From contig NZ_AUDK01000003.1 in NCBI RefSeq assembly GCF_000425425.1, forward strand, positions 62,001 through 126,000: a stretch of DNA of 64,000 nucleotides. Direction: 5' to 3'. The notes under the pieces are model-generated. The model was given only the letters and a program-made list of their open reading frames with translations, searched no databases and was not told the origin of the DNA. The position numbers and the translations under genes are program-made. The DNA is from Flavobacterium daejeonense DSM 17708 (GTDB taxonomy: Bacteria > Bacteroidota > Bacteroidia > Flavobacteriales > Flavobacteriaceae). Position 1 is the first letter of the stretch, and each line of letters starts with the position of its first letter. Positions 1-8,353 of the stretch are shown one piece after another.

Positions 1-975
1 TCGTTAAATGTGAATCAGTTAATTAACAAGATTAGAAATTTTCAACATCAAACTACATTATCATTAAGCTTAGAAAATTTTATGGCGCTAAATCATATTT
101 CAATTGAAATGATTTATTCAAAAAAAGAAACTTGGTCAAGATTGTGTCAAAAAGCAGGAGTGATAGGAGATTTTGATAATACTAACGAAAAACAAATTTA
201 CTCTGCAATAAGTAATAAATGGTTATCTACCAATTCTACCAGTTATTTTCAATTCATTTTAAAGATTGCAAAACAAGGTTTCAATATAAGCATTAATGAT
301 TTTAACGAAAATCAAAAAACTATGTTGCTGATGTTGCATTATGATGTATGGCAAAACGCAGGTGGATTTGAAAATTTAGAAGAAAGTATTAGACAATTAG
401 GTAAAAACAAAGTTCTTGTTAATGAGATTATTGAGGTTTTGGAAATATTAATTGATAAAATTGACTTCAAAGAAATAGAAATAGAATTGCCATATAATCA
501 GCCTTTAAAGTTGCATGCTAGATATACAAGAGACCAAATCTTATCAGCTTTTAGATTAAGTACATTTGATAGAAAGTCACCAAGTAGAGAAGGTGTTGCA
601 GAGAATATAGATTTAAATACAGAATTGCTTTTTATCAATTTGATTAAATCAGAAGAAAATTTTTCTCCAACTACAATGTATGATGATTATGCAATTAGCG
701 AAACTTTATTCCATTGGCAAAGTCAAAATTCATCAAGACCAAATATTGGCAAAGGATTATCTTATGTTAAACATCAAGAAAATAACAAGAAGATTTTGCT
801 TTTTATCAGAGAAAAAGCAAAAGATGAAAATGGAAATACAATGGGTTATGTTTTTATTGGAGAAGGAAATTTTAAAGAAAATGAAGGTGAAAAACCAATG
901 AACATTAAATGGGAACTAAATGAGCCACTGCCAAATTATCTTTGGAAAGAATCTGCAAAAATGTCAATAGATTAA
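1..975 (+). CDS. DUF3427-type helicase, C-terminal part (5' end outside window)
   Basis: The reading frame is open from base 1 with no obvious start, so this is the 3' part of a larger gene. The residues YTRDQIL followed about 60 residues later by FSPTTMYDDYAISETLFHWQ are the hallmark of the DUF3427 region at the C-terminus of DEAD/DEAH-box superfamily II helicases, which often also carry a PLD-type nuclease domain upstream. The final part (YVFIGEGNF, then NIKWELNEPLP) fits the end of that domain, so the protein is complete at its C-terminus. Such proteins are frequent in accessory and defence-rich regions, but nothing else defence-like is visible next to it here. The helicase motifs themselves would lie to the left of the window. 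The family call is fairly firm; the biological role is inferred. Confidence 0.8.
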   Translation, partial: SLNVNQLINKIRNFQHQTTLSLSLENFMALNHISIEMIYSKKETWSRLCQKAGVIGDFDNTNEKQIYSAISNKWLSTNSTSYFQFILKIAKQGFNISINDFNENQKTMLLMLHYDVWQNAGGFENLEESIRQLGKNKVLVNEIIEVLEILIDKIDFKEIEIELPYNQPLKLHARYTRDQILSAFRLSTFDRKSPSREGVAENIDLNTELLFINLIKSEENFSPTTMYDDYAISETLFHWQSQNSSRPNIGKGLSYVKHQENNKKILLFIREKAKDENGNTMGYVFIGEGNFKENEGEKPMNIKWELNEPLPNYLWKESAKMSID

Positions 976-1002
976 AGAAAATAAAATTTCATTTTTTAGT
1001 TA

Positions 1003-1152
1003 TAGCCCTGACCGCAGTGGAACTCCTGATGCGGCAGGCTTGTCATTTTTTCCTGTGCCAAAAGAGCGACTGCAATAAGCTCCTTTTTGGCGCATTGGAA
1101 AAAAACAAGACTACAAATCAGAGTGTAGCGAAGGATGGGAAGAGCTTCTTAT
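1003..1152 (+). ncRNA. flavobacterial structured intergenic element (copy 1)
   Basis: The segment begins AGCCCTGACCGCAGTGGAA and ends with GTGTAGCGAAGGATGGGAAG. It resembles a conserved intergenic element that I recall from Flavobacteriia, with a start near AGCCC-GATTGnAGnGGAAATCC and an end near GATTGTAGCGAAAGCGGGAA. A long internal arm lies between these ends. A shorter relative is at 29079-29150. Family name and function are unknown to me; the assignment is by resemblance only. The apparent small reading frame over it is not believed. Confidence 0.4.
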
Positions 1153-1160
1153 AGAAATAG

Positions 1161-1232
1161 TTCTCGATACTCCCGAAGCTTCGGGATCAGAAAAAGCTAT
1201 TTGCATTTTCTAAAAATTCACTCGAACTGACG
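1161..1232 (+). repeat. dispersed repeat, inverted partner of 9971-10032
   Basis: This 72-bp stretch runs from TTCTCGATAC to CTCGAACTGACG and is matched by the reverse complement of 9971-10032: TTCTCGAT, AAAAAGCT, GCATTTTCT and AAATTCACTCGAACTGACG recur in the same order. It contains the perfect palindrome TCCCGAAGCTTCGGGA at 1171-1186, which may serve as a transcription terminator for the convergent genes on either side. Confidence 0.7.
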
Positions 1233-1264
1233 TTTTTAAAAATTACAGCAAATGGATTGCAGTT

Positions 1265-2833
1265 TTATTTTCTTTTATACACCTTCGTAACATGATACTC
1301 AAAAGGCGATTTTTTCTGTAAAACCAATTGGAGTGTTGTTACGCTGTCGAGTTCTTTGGGATTTCGGATGTTAGACAGCACATAAGAATCGGGGTGTTTT
1401 TTGAGGTAGGCGTTGAGTTCGGCAAGGTTTTGTACCACCGGGAAAATGCGTTGAAAATTGAAAGGAAAAGCCGAATCCATGCGTTTGTAAACCACGATTT
1501 CGGCCTCTTTTCCAATCTGCTTACTTACCGTATTTACCGGATTAATTTCGTTTAAGGAAGGATAAATTTTGCCAAACAAAACCAAAGCCAGCAATAGAAA
1601 ACTCGCTCCGGTGAAGCGAAACCAATAGACAAATTTTCCTTTGAACAATAAAATTCCGCCAATCAGGCTGCCGATGGTGCTAGGAATCAACCAGAGTCCC
1701 AGCTTGTTTTGAGATGCCAGATTCGGGTCTAAGGGCAATCCGAAATAAGCACCAAAAGGAAGCAAAACAGCCAGAATTACGATGCCAAAAACACTGATTT
1801 TGTTGGCACCTTTGGTCAATGTAAACCAATTGTTTTCGAGATAATGTGCCAGCAAAATAGCCAAAAACGGATAGCAGGGCATGGTGTAATTGGGCAATTT
1901 GGTTGCCGAAAGACTGAAAAACAAAATGAAAACCGCTCCAATTATCAGCGAAAACAGCAATAACGGATTTTCTTTTTGCTTAAAAGCGTTTTTTAGCGCC
2001 TGAGGCAGAAAAAAGGAAAACGGAAAAAGTCCCAAAAGCACATAGCCCCAGGTGATAATAAAAGGCCCGCCGTGTCCCTGCATGGCTCCGGAAAAGCGCT
2101 CCAGATTGTTGACTACAAAAAAACCTTCGGTCCAGGCACCATTGGTGAGTTCGTGAACGCACCAATACCAAGGCCCGGCAACTACCAGAATTCCTAATAA
2201 ACCGAGTAGGGGATAATAAGAGAAAACGTTTTTGAGTTCTTTGTTGAAAATTAAAAACAAACCGATGCTTAATCCCGGCAGGGCAATGGCAACCGGACCT
2301 TTGGTCAACACGCCTAAGCCGAGTAAAAAATAGCAATATAAGAGTTGTCGCGGATTTCTTTTTACATAAAAGCGGTAAAAAGCAAACAGGGCTGCCGAGC
2401 AAAAAAAGATGAGATAAGGATCAGGAACGGCGAGTTGGAATTGTTGTAAAAAGAAAAACGAACTAATCAGGATGAACAGCGTTTTTCCGGCGATGCGGCT
2501 GCCTGAAAATTCTTTTACAAATAAGTAGGTGCTCATTACTGTGAGTACGCCAAAAATTCCGGAAAAGAATCGGGCGCCAAATTCGTTAACTCCAAATAAA
2601 TAAAATCCTAAAATGCTGAAATAGTTTTGCAAAGGCGGCTTATCGACAAACAATTCGCCATTGAAATAAGGTACCCAGAAGTTTTTGGAAACAAACATTT
2701 CGCGGGAGGCTTCGGTAAATTTGGCTTCGTCCAAAATATAAATAGGCGAGGCATTTAAAAAAGCGATAAACGGAATAAAAAGTAAAATAGTCAGCCAAAG
2801 GCTGTGGTGTTTTTTTGAAAAAAGCAGTTTCAT
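1265..2833 (-). CDS. GT39/ArnT-like membrane glycosyltransferase
   Basis: This 522-aa integral membrane protein has about a dozen hydrophobic segments. The first extracytoplasmic loop carries the acidic pair D35-E36 with R44 (YILDEAKFTEASREM), the polyprenyl-phosphate-sugar binding and catalytic signature of the PMT/ArnT superfamily. DKPPLQNYF, also typical of ArnT-like enzymes, follows. Such enzymes move a sugar from an undecaprenyl-phosphate carrier to lipid A, protein or another envelope acceptor on the periplasmic side. Its start overlaps the stop of the upstream PAP2 gene by 4 bp, so the two are translationally coupled. A PAP2 partner is consistent with recycling or trimming of lipid-phosphate carriers, but the acceptor cannot be read from sequence. 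Confidence 0.85.
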   Translation of the reverse strand: MKLLFSKKHHSLWLTILLFIPFIAFLNASPIYILDEAKFTEASREMFVSKNFWVPYFNGELFVDKPPLQNYFSILGFYLFGVNEFGARFFSGIFGVLTVMSTYLFVKEFSGSRIAGKTLFILISSFFFLQQFQLAVPDPYLIFFCSAALFAFYRFYVKRNPRQLLYCYFLLGLGVLTKGPVAIALPGLSIGLFLIFNKELKNVFSYYPLLGLLGILVVAGPWYWCVHELTNGAWTEGFFVVNNLERFSGAMQGHGGPFIITWGYVLLGLFPFSFFLPQALKNAFKQKENPLLLFSLIIGAVFILFFSLSATKLPNYTMPCYPFLAILLAHYLENNWFTLTKGANKISVFGIVILAVLLPFGAYFGLPLDPNLASQNKLGLWLIPSTIGSLIGGILLFKGKFVYWFRFTGASFLLLALVLFGKIYPSLNEINPVNTVSKQIGKEAEIVVYKRMDSAFPFNFQRIFPVVQNLAELNAYLKKHPDSYVLSNIRNPKELDSVTTLQLVLQKKSPFEYHVTKVYKRK

Positions 2834-3504
2834 AATGAATTGTTGAGAACCAGAACAGTTTTTGGATTTTTTCTTTTGTTTAAAATTAAAGCGGTGATTT
2901 TATCGGCAGTAACAACCGAAAAGAGTCCGATGTACAAACCGATGAAAACGTCTAAGGCAAAATGCTGGAAGAGAAACATTCGGGAAAAACCCACAAACAG
3001 GATTCCGATGAAAAGCAGCCGGAGGTAAAAGGTTTTTTTGATAAAACGCATCAGGAAAAAGCCGATGCAGGCAAAAGTTGCGGTGTGTCCGGACGGAAAG
3101 GAATGTAAGCGGTTAAAATGAATGTTAAATTGTGTGGTGTCCCAATGGGCGTTTTGAAGCGAAAGACAGGCTATCGGGCGGAGTTCGTTATGAAAAATAA
3201 TGTTTTTCAACAGGCAGACTGTCAAACTCATTAGCGCTGCAGCAAAAATGAAGGAATAGAGTTCTTTGAGTTTTTTTCGGTTGGTGTAAAAATGCAAACG
3301 CACCAGAATAAATACCAGTACTGCCAGCAACATCCATCCGTCACCTAAAAGTGTGCTGTATCGGAATAGGCTGAAAAGTTCCGGATATTCAAAAAGATTG
3401 TATCTGGTTTCGATAAATCCTTTGGGTAAAAGTGTCAGAGGAGCCAGAAAAAGCAGGGCTATTGCAAAATGTTGGTAGCGTTTGTTTCGTTTTTTGGAAT
3501 TCAT
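2830..3504 (-). CDS. PAP2-family lipid phosphatase
   Basis: This 224-aa membrane protein has the three PAP2 active-site motifs in order: K100 to R109-P110 (KNIIFHNELRP), PSGH at 137-140, and SR174-175 with H181 and D185 (SRMFLFQHFALD). H140 and H181 correspond to the family's acid/base and nucleophile histidines. Around six hydrophobic segments are visible. Known members dephosphorylate phosphatidic acid, undecaprenyl pyrophosphate or lipid A. The gene is first in a two-gene operon with the GT39-like glycosyltransferase (ATGA overlap), pointing to a role in envelope lipid or glycan modification. It is transcribed away from the symporter gene on the other side of a 321-bp divergent region. Confidence 0.9.
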   Translation of the reverse strand: MNSKKRNKRYQHFAIALLFLAPLTLLPKGFIETRYNLFEYPELFSLFRYSTLLGDGWMLLAVLVFILVRLHFYTNRKKLKELYSFIFAAALMSLTVCLLKNIIFHNELRPIACLSLQNAHWDTTQFNIHFNRLHSFPSGHTATFACIGFFLMRFIKKTFYLRLLFIGILFVGFSRMFLFQHFALDVFIGLYIGLFSVVTADKITALILNKRKNPKTVLVLNNSL

Positions 3505-3825
3505 GAATCAACGTTTTTTACTTCTTTTTTAAAAAGAAATCTTTGTTTTTTACTTTTCTTTTCAAAAAAACTAAAGTAGTCCCGATTTCAGGAATGCCTA
3601 TTATTGGAATCTTAAGTTATTGCTATTTAATTATTAAGGGTTTTTGGAGTTTGTTAGCTTAAAATGGGTTTGCAAACTTCATCTGTGATAATATCCTATA
3701 ATAGTTAGAGAAAATATTATATGAAATCGTTGTAGTTTTCGGATAATTTTGTGAAATCATCAATATGTTGTACGATATGATTATTTGATGAGCGAAAATT
3801 CAGTTAAAAATCCCATCTTTAATAA
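3505..3825. promoter_or_regulatory. divergent intergenic region between PAP2 and symporter genes
   Basis: This 321-bp AT-rich gap must hold promoters for both divergent transcription units. No gene was seen. The most distinctive sequence is the 16-mer TGATAATATCCTATAA at 3686-3701, listed separately. Two A/T runs just upstream of the PAP2 start (3525-3575) may belong to the minus-strand promoter. Confidence 0.5.
3686..3701 (+). promoter_or_regulatory. 16-nt shared motif, candidate AraC-regulator site (copy 1)
   Basis: TGATAATATCCTATAA occurs 125 bp upstream of the symporter start and recurs exactly at 8155-8170, upstream of the araC gene and the isomerase operon. Two exact 16-mers in two regulatory gaps of one catabolic locus are unlikely by chance even in AT-rich DNA. 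The AraC-family protein encoded between them is the obvious candidate binder; this is inference. Confidence 0.5.
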
Positions 3826-5394
3826 ATGAAAAATTTACCTTTATTAGATATTGCCATTATTGTGATCTACTTGGTCGCTATGGTGGGTGTTGGGATTTAT
3901 TTCTCCAGAAAAAACAAGAGTTCAGAACAATATACAAAAGCTTCGGGAGCTATTCCGGGCTGGGCAATTGGTTTGTCGTTGTACGCTACTTTCTTAAGTA
4001 GTAATACTTTTATAGGAGTTCCGGGAAAAGCCTTTGGAAGCAATTGGAATTCTTTTGTGTTTAGTTTATCGATGCCGTTTGCGGCGATTGTGGCTTACAA
4101 ATTGTTTATTCCGTTTTACCGTAGTGTACAGGAAGTTTCGGCTTATTCGCATTTGGAAAAACGTTTCGGATTGTGGGCGAGAACCTATGCCGTGGTTTGT
4201 TTTATTTTAACCCAACTCGCCAGAATGGGTTCAATATTTTTTGGAATTGCACTGAGTTTACAAGCACTTACAGGTTACGATATGCAATCGATTATGCTTG
4301 TAGTGGGGATTTGTATTGTGATTTATACGGTTTTAGGCGGAATCGAAGCGGTAATCTGGACCGAGGTGATTCAGGCCATTTTGCTGACTTTTGGAGCCTT
4401 GCTTATTTTGTTTACGATTATTGGTAAAGTGCCGGGCGGCGTGAGCGAAATTGTACAGATAGGTCAGGATAACGGCAAATTTAGTTTGGGATCTTTCTCT
4501 TTAGATTTTACATCAGCTACTTTCTGGGTGATTTTGTTGTACGGATTTTTTATTAATCTGAACAACTTTGGTATTGATCAAAATTATGTACAACGTTACC
4601 ATGCGGCAGCCACTCCTCAGGCGGCGGCTAAGTCGTTATGGATTTGCGTGTTGATGTATGTGCCAATTTCCTTGCTGTTTTTTGTAATAGGTTCCTGCTT
4701 GTTTGCCTATTATCATTTGCATCCGGAGTTAATTGAAGGTGTGAAATTGAAAGCAGCTGCCGAAGGGCTTCCGCTAAGAAGCACCGCAGCGCAAATAAAA
4801 CTGGCGGCTCAAAATTTAAAACCGTCGGATTATGGCGATAAAGTGATGCCAATGTTTATGGTAAAAGAAATTCCAACCGGTTTGGTAGGTTTGATTATTT
4901 CGGCCATCATGTCGGCGGCGATGAGTACCATCAGTTCGGGAATGAACGCTACGGCAACGGTTTTTTGCATTGATATTTACAAAAGATATTTCAATCCAAA
5001 TTTAGGAGAAAAACAATTTTTGAAAATGCTTTATATCGCAACTGCCATTTTTGGTATTGCCGGAATGGGTGTGGGAATTATGCTGATAGGAACGAAGAGT
5101 GTGTTAGACATTTGGTGGGAACTTAGCGGAATTTTCTCCGGAGGAATGCTGGGCTTATTCCTGTTGGGTATTTTGAGCAAACAGTCTAAAAATCTGGAAG
5201 CGATGATTGCTACCACCATCGGGATTGTGATTATTTTATGGATGTCACTTTCTGATAAAATTGCCGCGACTTATCCGCATTTAAAAAGTCCGTTTGACAG
5301 TAATATGATTATTGTAATTGGTACACTGAGTATCTTTTTGACAGGGGTTATTATTACTAGAATTAGAGGGAAAAAGTTGGAAAGCAGTATTTGA
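3826..5394 (+). CDS. sodium:solute symporter (SSS family)
   Basis: This 522-aa protein has about 13-14 predicted membrane segments and the SSS-family N-terminus (LDIAIIVIYLVAMVGVGIYFSRKNKSS). SLYATFLSSNTFIGVPGKAF and the TM8 region SAIMSAAMSTISSGMNATATV are the sodium-binding signature regions of SGLT/PutP-type transporters. Substrates in the family include sugars, sialic acid, amino acids and organic acids; pairing with the downstream aldolase-family gene favours a sugar or sugar acid. A 45-residue loop (about 290-340) follows the central TM. The 80-bp gap to the next gene contains a short inverted repeat (GACTAAT at 5426-5432, ATTAGTC at 5439-5445). The upstream 16-mer suggests co-regulation with the isomerase operon. 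Confidence 0.92.
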   Translation: MKNLPLLDIAIIVIYLVAMVGVGIYFSRKNKSSEQYTKASGAIPGWAIGLSLYATFLSSNTFIGVPGKAFGSNWNSFVFSLSMPFAAIVAYKLFIPFYRSVQEVSAYSHLEKRFGLWARTYAVVCFILTQLARMGSIFFGIALSLQALTGYDMQSIMLVVGICIVIYTVLGGIEAVIWTEVIQAILLTFGALLILFTIIGKVPGGVSEIVQIGQDNGKFSLGSFSLDFTSATFWVILLYGFFINLNNFGIDQNYVQRYHAAATPQAAAKSLWICVLMYVPISLLFFVIGSCLFAYYHLHPELIEGVKLKAAAEGLPLRSTAAQIKLAAQNLKPSDYGDKVMPMFMVKEIPTGLVGLIISAIMSAAMSTISSGMNATATVFCIDIYKRYFNPNLGEKQFLKMLYIATAIFGIAGMGVGIMLIGTKSVLDIWWELSGIFSGGMLGLFLLGILSKQSKNLEAMIATTIGIVIILWMSLSDKIAATYPHLKSPFDSNMIIVIGTLSIFLTGVIITRIRGKKLESSI

Positions 5395-5474
5395 GAAGTT
5401 AGAAGAAAGAATAAAGAGGTAGTTTGACTAATTATTTTATTAGTCATTAATCTCTAAAGATTAAAGAAAGAACG

Positions 5475-6395
5475 ATGAATAAGTTAAAAAAGGGATTTAT
5501 TCCAGTGATGCTGACACCATTTCATAATGATGGAAGTATTGATTATAAAACATTGACGGCTTTAACGGAAATGTATTTAAAATCGGGTGTTACGGGATTA
5601 TTTGCCAATTGTTTGTCCAGCGAAATGTTCGAATTGTCGGATGCCGAGCGCATTCAGTTAACGAAACATGTGGTGGATATTGTGGACGGACAGGTGCCTA
5701 TTGTGGCCACCGGAACTTTTGAAGGAACGATTGCAGAGCAGGCTGATTTTAGTAAAAAAATCTACGGAACCGGGATTGATGCCGTGATTTTAATTTCGGG
5801 ATTGTTAGCGAAAGAAAATGATTCGGATGCGGTATTTGAAAGCAATGTGCATCAGTTTTTAGATTTAACACCAGGAATCCCAACGGGTTTTTACGAATGT
5901 CCCGTACCTTATAAAAGAGTGCTTTCGGCGGCTCAGTTAGAAGATTTTGTCAATACCGGAAGAGTGATTTATCACAAAGATACCTGTTTGGATATCAATC
6001 AGATTAAAGCCAAACTGAGTGTGATTAAAAACCCTGATTTTGGTTTGTATGATGCTTATATGGTGCATGCTATCGAATCTTTGAAAGCCGGTTCGGCAGG
6101 ATTGTCCTGTATTCAGGGGAATTTCTTTCCGGAACTGATTGTTTGGATTTGTGATAATTACAATGACCCGACAAAAGCTGATGAATTAGCCGCGGTACAA
6201 CAATTTTTAGAGTCGAATATGGGAGTGATGCACGAGGTGTACCCTATTGTGGCTAAATATACTTTGCAAAAAAGAGGCTTGCCTATTTCAAATTTCACAC
6301 GTAGAGAGGTAGGTGATTTTACTCCAATTGTAAAAAATGCAGTGGACAAACTGCAACAGGATTATGATATTCTCCAGAATGAATTGTCATTCTAG
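5475..6395 (+). CDS. dihydrodipicolinate synthase/N-acetylneuraminate lyase family protein
   Basis: This 306-aa class I aldolase/dehydratase-fold protein begins GFIPVMLTPFHNDGSIDY, the usual DapA/NanA start. The Schiff-base lysine is K168 (VIYHKDTC) and the catalytic tyrosine Y140 (GFYECP). The family's GT[ST]GE loop is replaced by CLSSEMFELSDAER, which argues against housekeeping DapA and for a catabolic 2-keto-acid lyase or dehydratase. It lies 80 bp downstream of the sodium symporter in the same direction and probably cleaves a product of the imported compound. Substrate is unknown; a keto-deoxy sugar acid is a reasonable guess. Confidence 0.85.
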   Translation: MNKLKKGFIPVMLTPFHNDGSIDYKTLTALTEMYLKSGVTGLFANCLSSEMFELSDAERIQLTKHVVDIVDGQVPIVATGTFEGTIAEQADFSKKIYGTGIDAVILISGLLAKENDSDAVFESNVHQFLDLTPGIPTGFYECPVPYKRVLSAAQLEDFVNTGRVIYHKDTCLDINQIKAKLSVIKNPDFGLYDAYMVHAIESLKAGSAGLSCIQGNFFPELIVWICDNYNDPTKADELAAVQQFLESNMGVMHEVYPIVAKYTLQKRGLPISNFTRREVGDFTPIVKNAVDKLQQDYDILQNELSF

Positions 6396-7222
6396 TTTAT
6401 ATATTTTTGGTTAGTGTTAGTGATTATTAAGTCGTCTGTTCGATTGTTTTTATAGAATGACCCTCCTCCCAATTTTTGGTCGTCGTATAAAAATGTAGAG
6501 TGCCTTTTTTGACCATAATTTTGGTGCTCCGTACGATTTCCGATGGAAGTTTTTTAAACAGACGGCTTGATAATTTTTTCTACCCCTTTGCCACGAATGC
6601 ACTAATTATTTTTAAAATCTTTGTGTTTAAATTTTTGCCACAGATTTAATAGATTTTCATTTATGAAAATAAACTTATCTGAACTTCTTTATCGCTTTAG
6701 AAAGACAACAAAACTTATATAACTTATAGGATTAAAAATTTTTTAGCCACAGATTAACACAGATTAAACAGATTTCTATATAAATCTTTGCGAAAGCCTT
6801 CTTTACTTTGCGGATAATTATTGACCACAAATTGCTCTGCCAGTTCGCTATCGCTTGGGTCGCGGATTGTTTTTTAAAAATCTTTGTGTTTAAATTTTTG
6901 CCACAGATTTAATAGATTTTCATTTATGAAAATAAACTTATCTAAACTTCTTTATCGCTTTAGAAAGACAACAAAACTTATATAACTTATAGGGTTAAAA
7001 TTTTTTAGCCACAGATTAACACAGATTGAACAGATTTCTATATAAATCTTTGCGAAAGCCTTCTTTACTTTGCGGATAATTATTGACCACAAATTGCTCT
7101 GCCAGTTCGCTATCGCTCGGGTCGCGGATTGTTTTTTAAAAATCTTTGAAGTGAATTGAGTGCAGATAAAATCTATTTTCTTTATTCTTTTCTCTTGCCT
7201 CTTTCTTCTTGCCACTTTTCTC
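6396..7222. other. 827-bp gene-free region with inverted and tandem repeats
   Basis: No credible gene is present. A long-range inverted pair (AAGTCGTCTGTT at 6429-6440, AACAGACGGCTT at 6557-6568) follows the aldolase gene and could fold into a transcript-ending structure. The rest is a two-copy tandem repeat of about 263 bp (separate entry) with short echoes such as GCCACAGATT and TTTGCGAAAG. Apparent small reading frames here lie inside the repeats and are not supported. Confidence 0.7.
6614..7147. repeat. tandem duplication, two units of about 263 bp
   Basis: The unit starting AAAATCTTTGTG at 6614 restarts at 6877, and the first bases of a third unit (AAAATCTTTG) appear near 7138. The two full units differ at only a few positions, for example CTGAACTT/CTAAACTT, TTAAACAG/TTGAACAG and CGCTTGGG/CGCTCGGG. 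The near identity indicates a recent duplication. No coding function is apparent. Confidence 0.9.
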
Positions 7223-8098
7223 TCAATTCGATAAATACCTTTTCTTATATTCCATAGGCGTAATTCCGGCAACTTTTTTAAAATGGCGGTAAAAATTGGA
7301 AACATTATTAAAACCACATTCAAAACAAATCATTTCAGTAGGAATCTTATTCTCAATCAGTAATCTGCAGGCGTGACTGATACGGATTTCGATTAAAAAA
7401 TCATAATAGGTTTTCTTGGTCATCAGCTTAAAATAGCGACAAAAAGAGGTCACACTCAGATTGCTAAAGGCAGCAATTTCGGTTAAAGTAATTTCTTTTT
7501 TATAATTCGAAAGCGTGTAACTGCATATTTTGTTCAAACGAATGGAATCGGATTCGTTAGACTGGTAAAAAGCGTGCGAAGCGGTAATTTCGGTATATTC
7601 TTCTGTTTCCGATAGATGTTTTAAGATATTTAATAAAATAATCAGTTTGTCAATATGATTGGCATTTGGGGCTTTCAACATTTGTTCCATGACTTTTTCG
7701 CGGGTTTCCCCATGGATAATCATGCCTTTTTTAGCCTTTTCAAAGAGTTTCGGAATCAGGAAAGATTCGGGTAAGTGTATGAAATCTTTTCCTAAACAAT
7801 CCGGTAAAAACTGAATCACGATGGCTTCTACGTCTAAATCCTTATTATTTTGGTAATATTCTTCGTGACAACGCCAGGTGTGTGGCAAATTTTCTCCTAA
7901 TAAAATCAACTCTCCTGAGCTGAAATTACTGATGTTATCGCCAATAAAGCGCACACCTTCGCCTTTGATAACATAATGCAATTCCAGTTCCGGATGGTAA
8001 TGCCAAATCTTCCCAAAATTAGGTTCCCTGTTGTGTCGTACTTCAAACGAACTTTGGATGCTGGTAGGTACTTTGTGAAATAAAGGCTTCATAAACAA
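7223..8098 (-). CDS. AraC-family regulator with N-terminal cupin domain
   Basis: This 291-aa protein combines an N-terminal cupin-like ligand-binding domain (about residues 25-110, with WHYHPELELHYVIKGEG and GENLPHTW carrying candidate metal-binding His/Glu) and a C-terminal double helix-turn-helix of the AraC/XylS type (about 190-290: LTEIAAFSNLSVTSFCRYFK, then ECGFNNVSNFYRHFKKVAGITPMEY). Such proteins sense a sugar or related ligand and activate catabolic genes. It is divergent from the isomerase operon, and a 16-mer in the gap recurs upstream of the symporter gene. Regulation of the 3.8-18.1 kb locus is therefore likely but inferred. Confidence 0.92.
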   Translation of the reverse strand: MFMKPLFHKVPTSIQSSFEVRHNREPNFGKIWHYHPELELHYVIKGEGVRFIGDNISNFSSGELILLGENLPHTWRCHEEYYQNNKDLDVEAIVIQFLPDCLGKDFIHLPESFLIPKLFEKAKKGMIIHGETREKVMEQMLKAPNANHIDKLIILLNILKHLSETEEYTEITASHAFYQSNESDSIRLNKICSYTLSNYKKEITLTEIAAFSNLSVTSFCRYFKLMTKKTYYDFLIEIRISHACRLLIENKIPTEMICFECGFNNVSNFYRHFKKVAGITPMEYKKRYLSN

Positions 8099-8154
8099 TA
8101 AGTTTGGTTTGGTTTGCTAAATTAGTGTAAATTTTACAATTACAACATTTTTTA

Positions 8155-8170
8155 TGATAATATCCTATAA
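8155..8170 (+). promoter_or_regulatory. 16-nt shared motif, candidate AraC-regulator site (copy 2)
   Basis: This is the exact second copy of TGATAATATCCTATAA. It lies 57 bp upstream of the araC start and 184 bp upstream of the isomerase start, in the 255-bp divergent gap. That placement would suit both autoregulation and control of the catabolic operon. No other feature is clear in the gap. Confidence 0.5.
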
Positions 8171-8353
8171 AAACATGCAAATAAATAACAAGGGGCTGAG
8201 CTTATTTTTTAGCAAATTTGAAAAGAGACCAAGCCTGTAAAGAATTTATGTTTTCTTAGGTGGTTTTTAAAAATAATCATCAATAGCAATCACAAAAACG
8301 ATTTGGAAAAACAAATGGTCTTTGTGTTATATTGCGTATAAATAATTTAAAAA

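Noticed and set aside
942..1154. 70-aa reading frame after the DUF3427 gene
   Set aside because: It overlaps the structured flavobacterial element and has no protein-like features.
6614..7147. CRISPR-like array
   Set aside because: Only two long units without short repeat-spacer structure and no cas genes.
6952..7323. 123-aa minus-strand reading frame
   Set aside because: It lies across the tandem repeat and the 3' end of the AraC gene in another frame.
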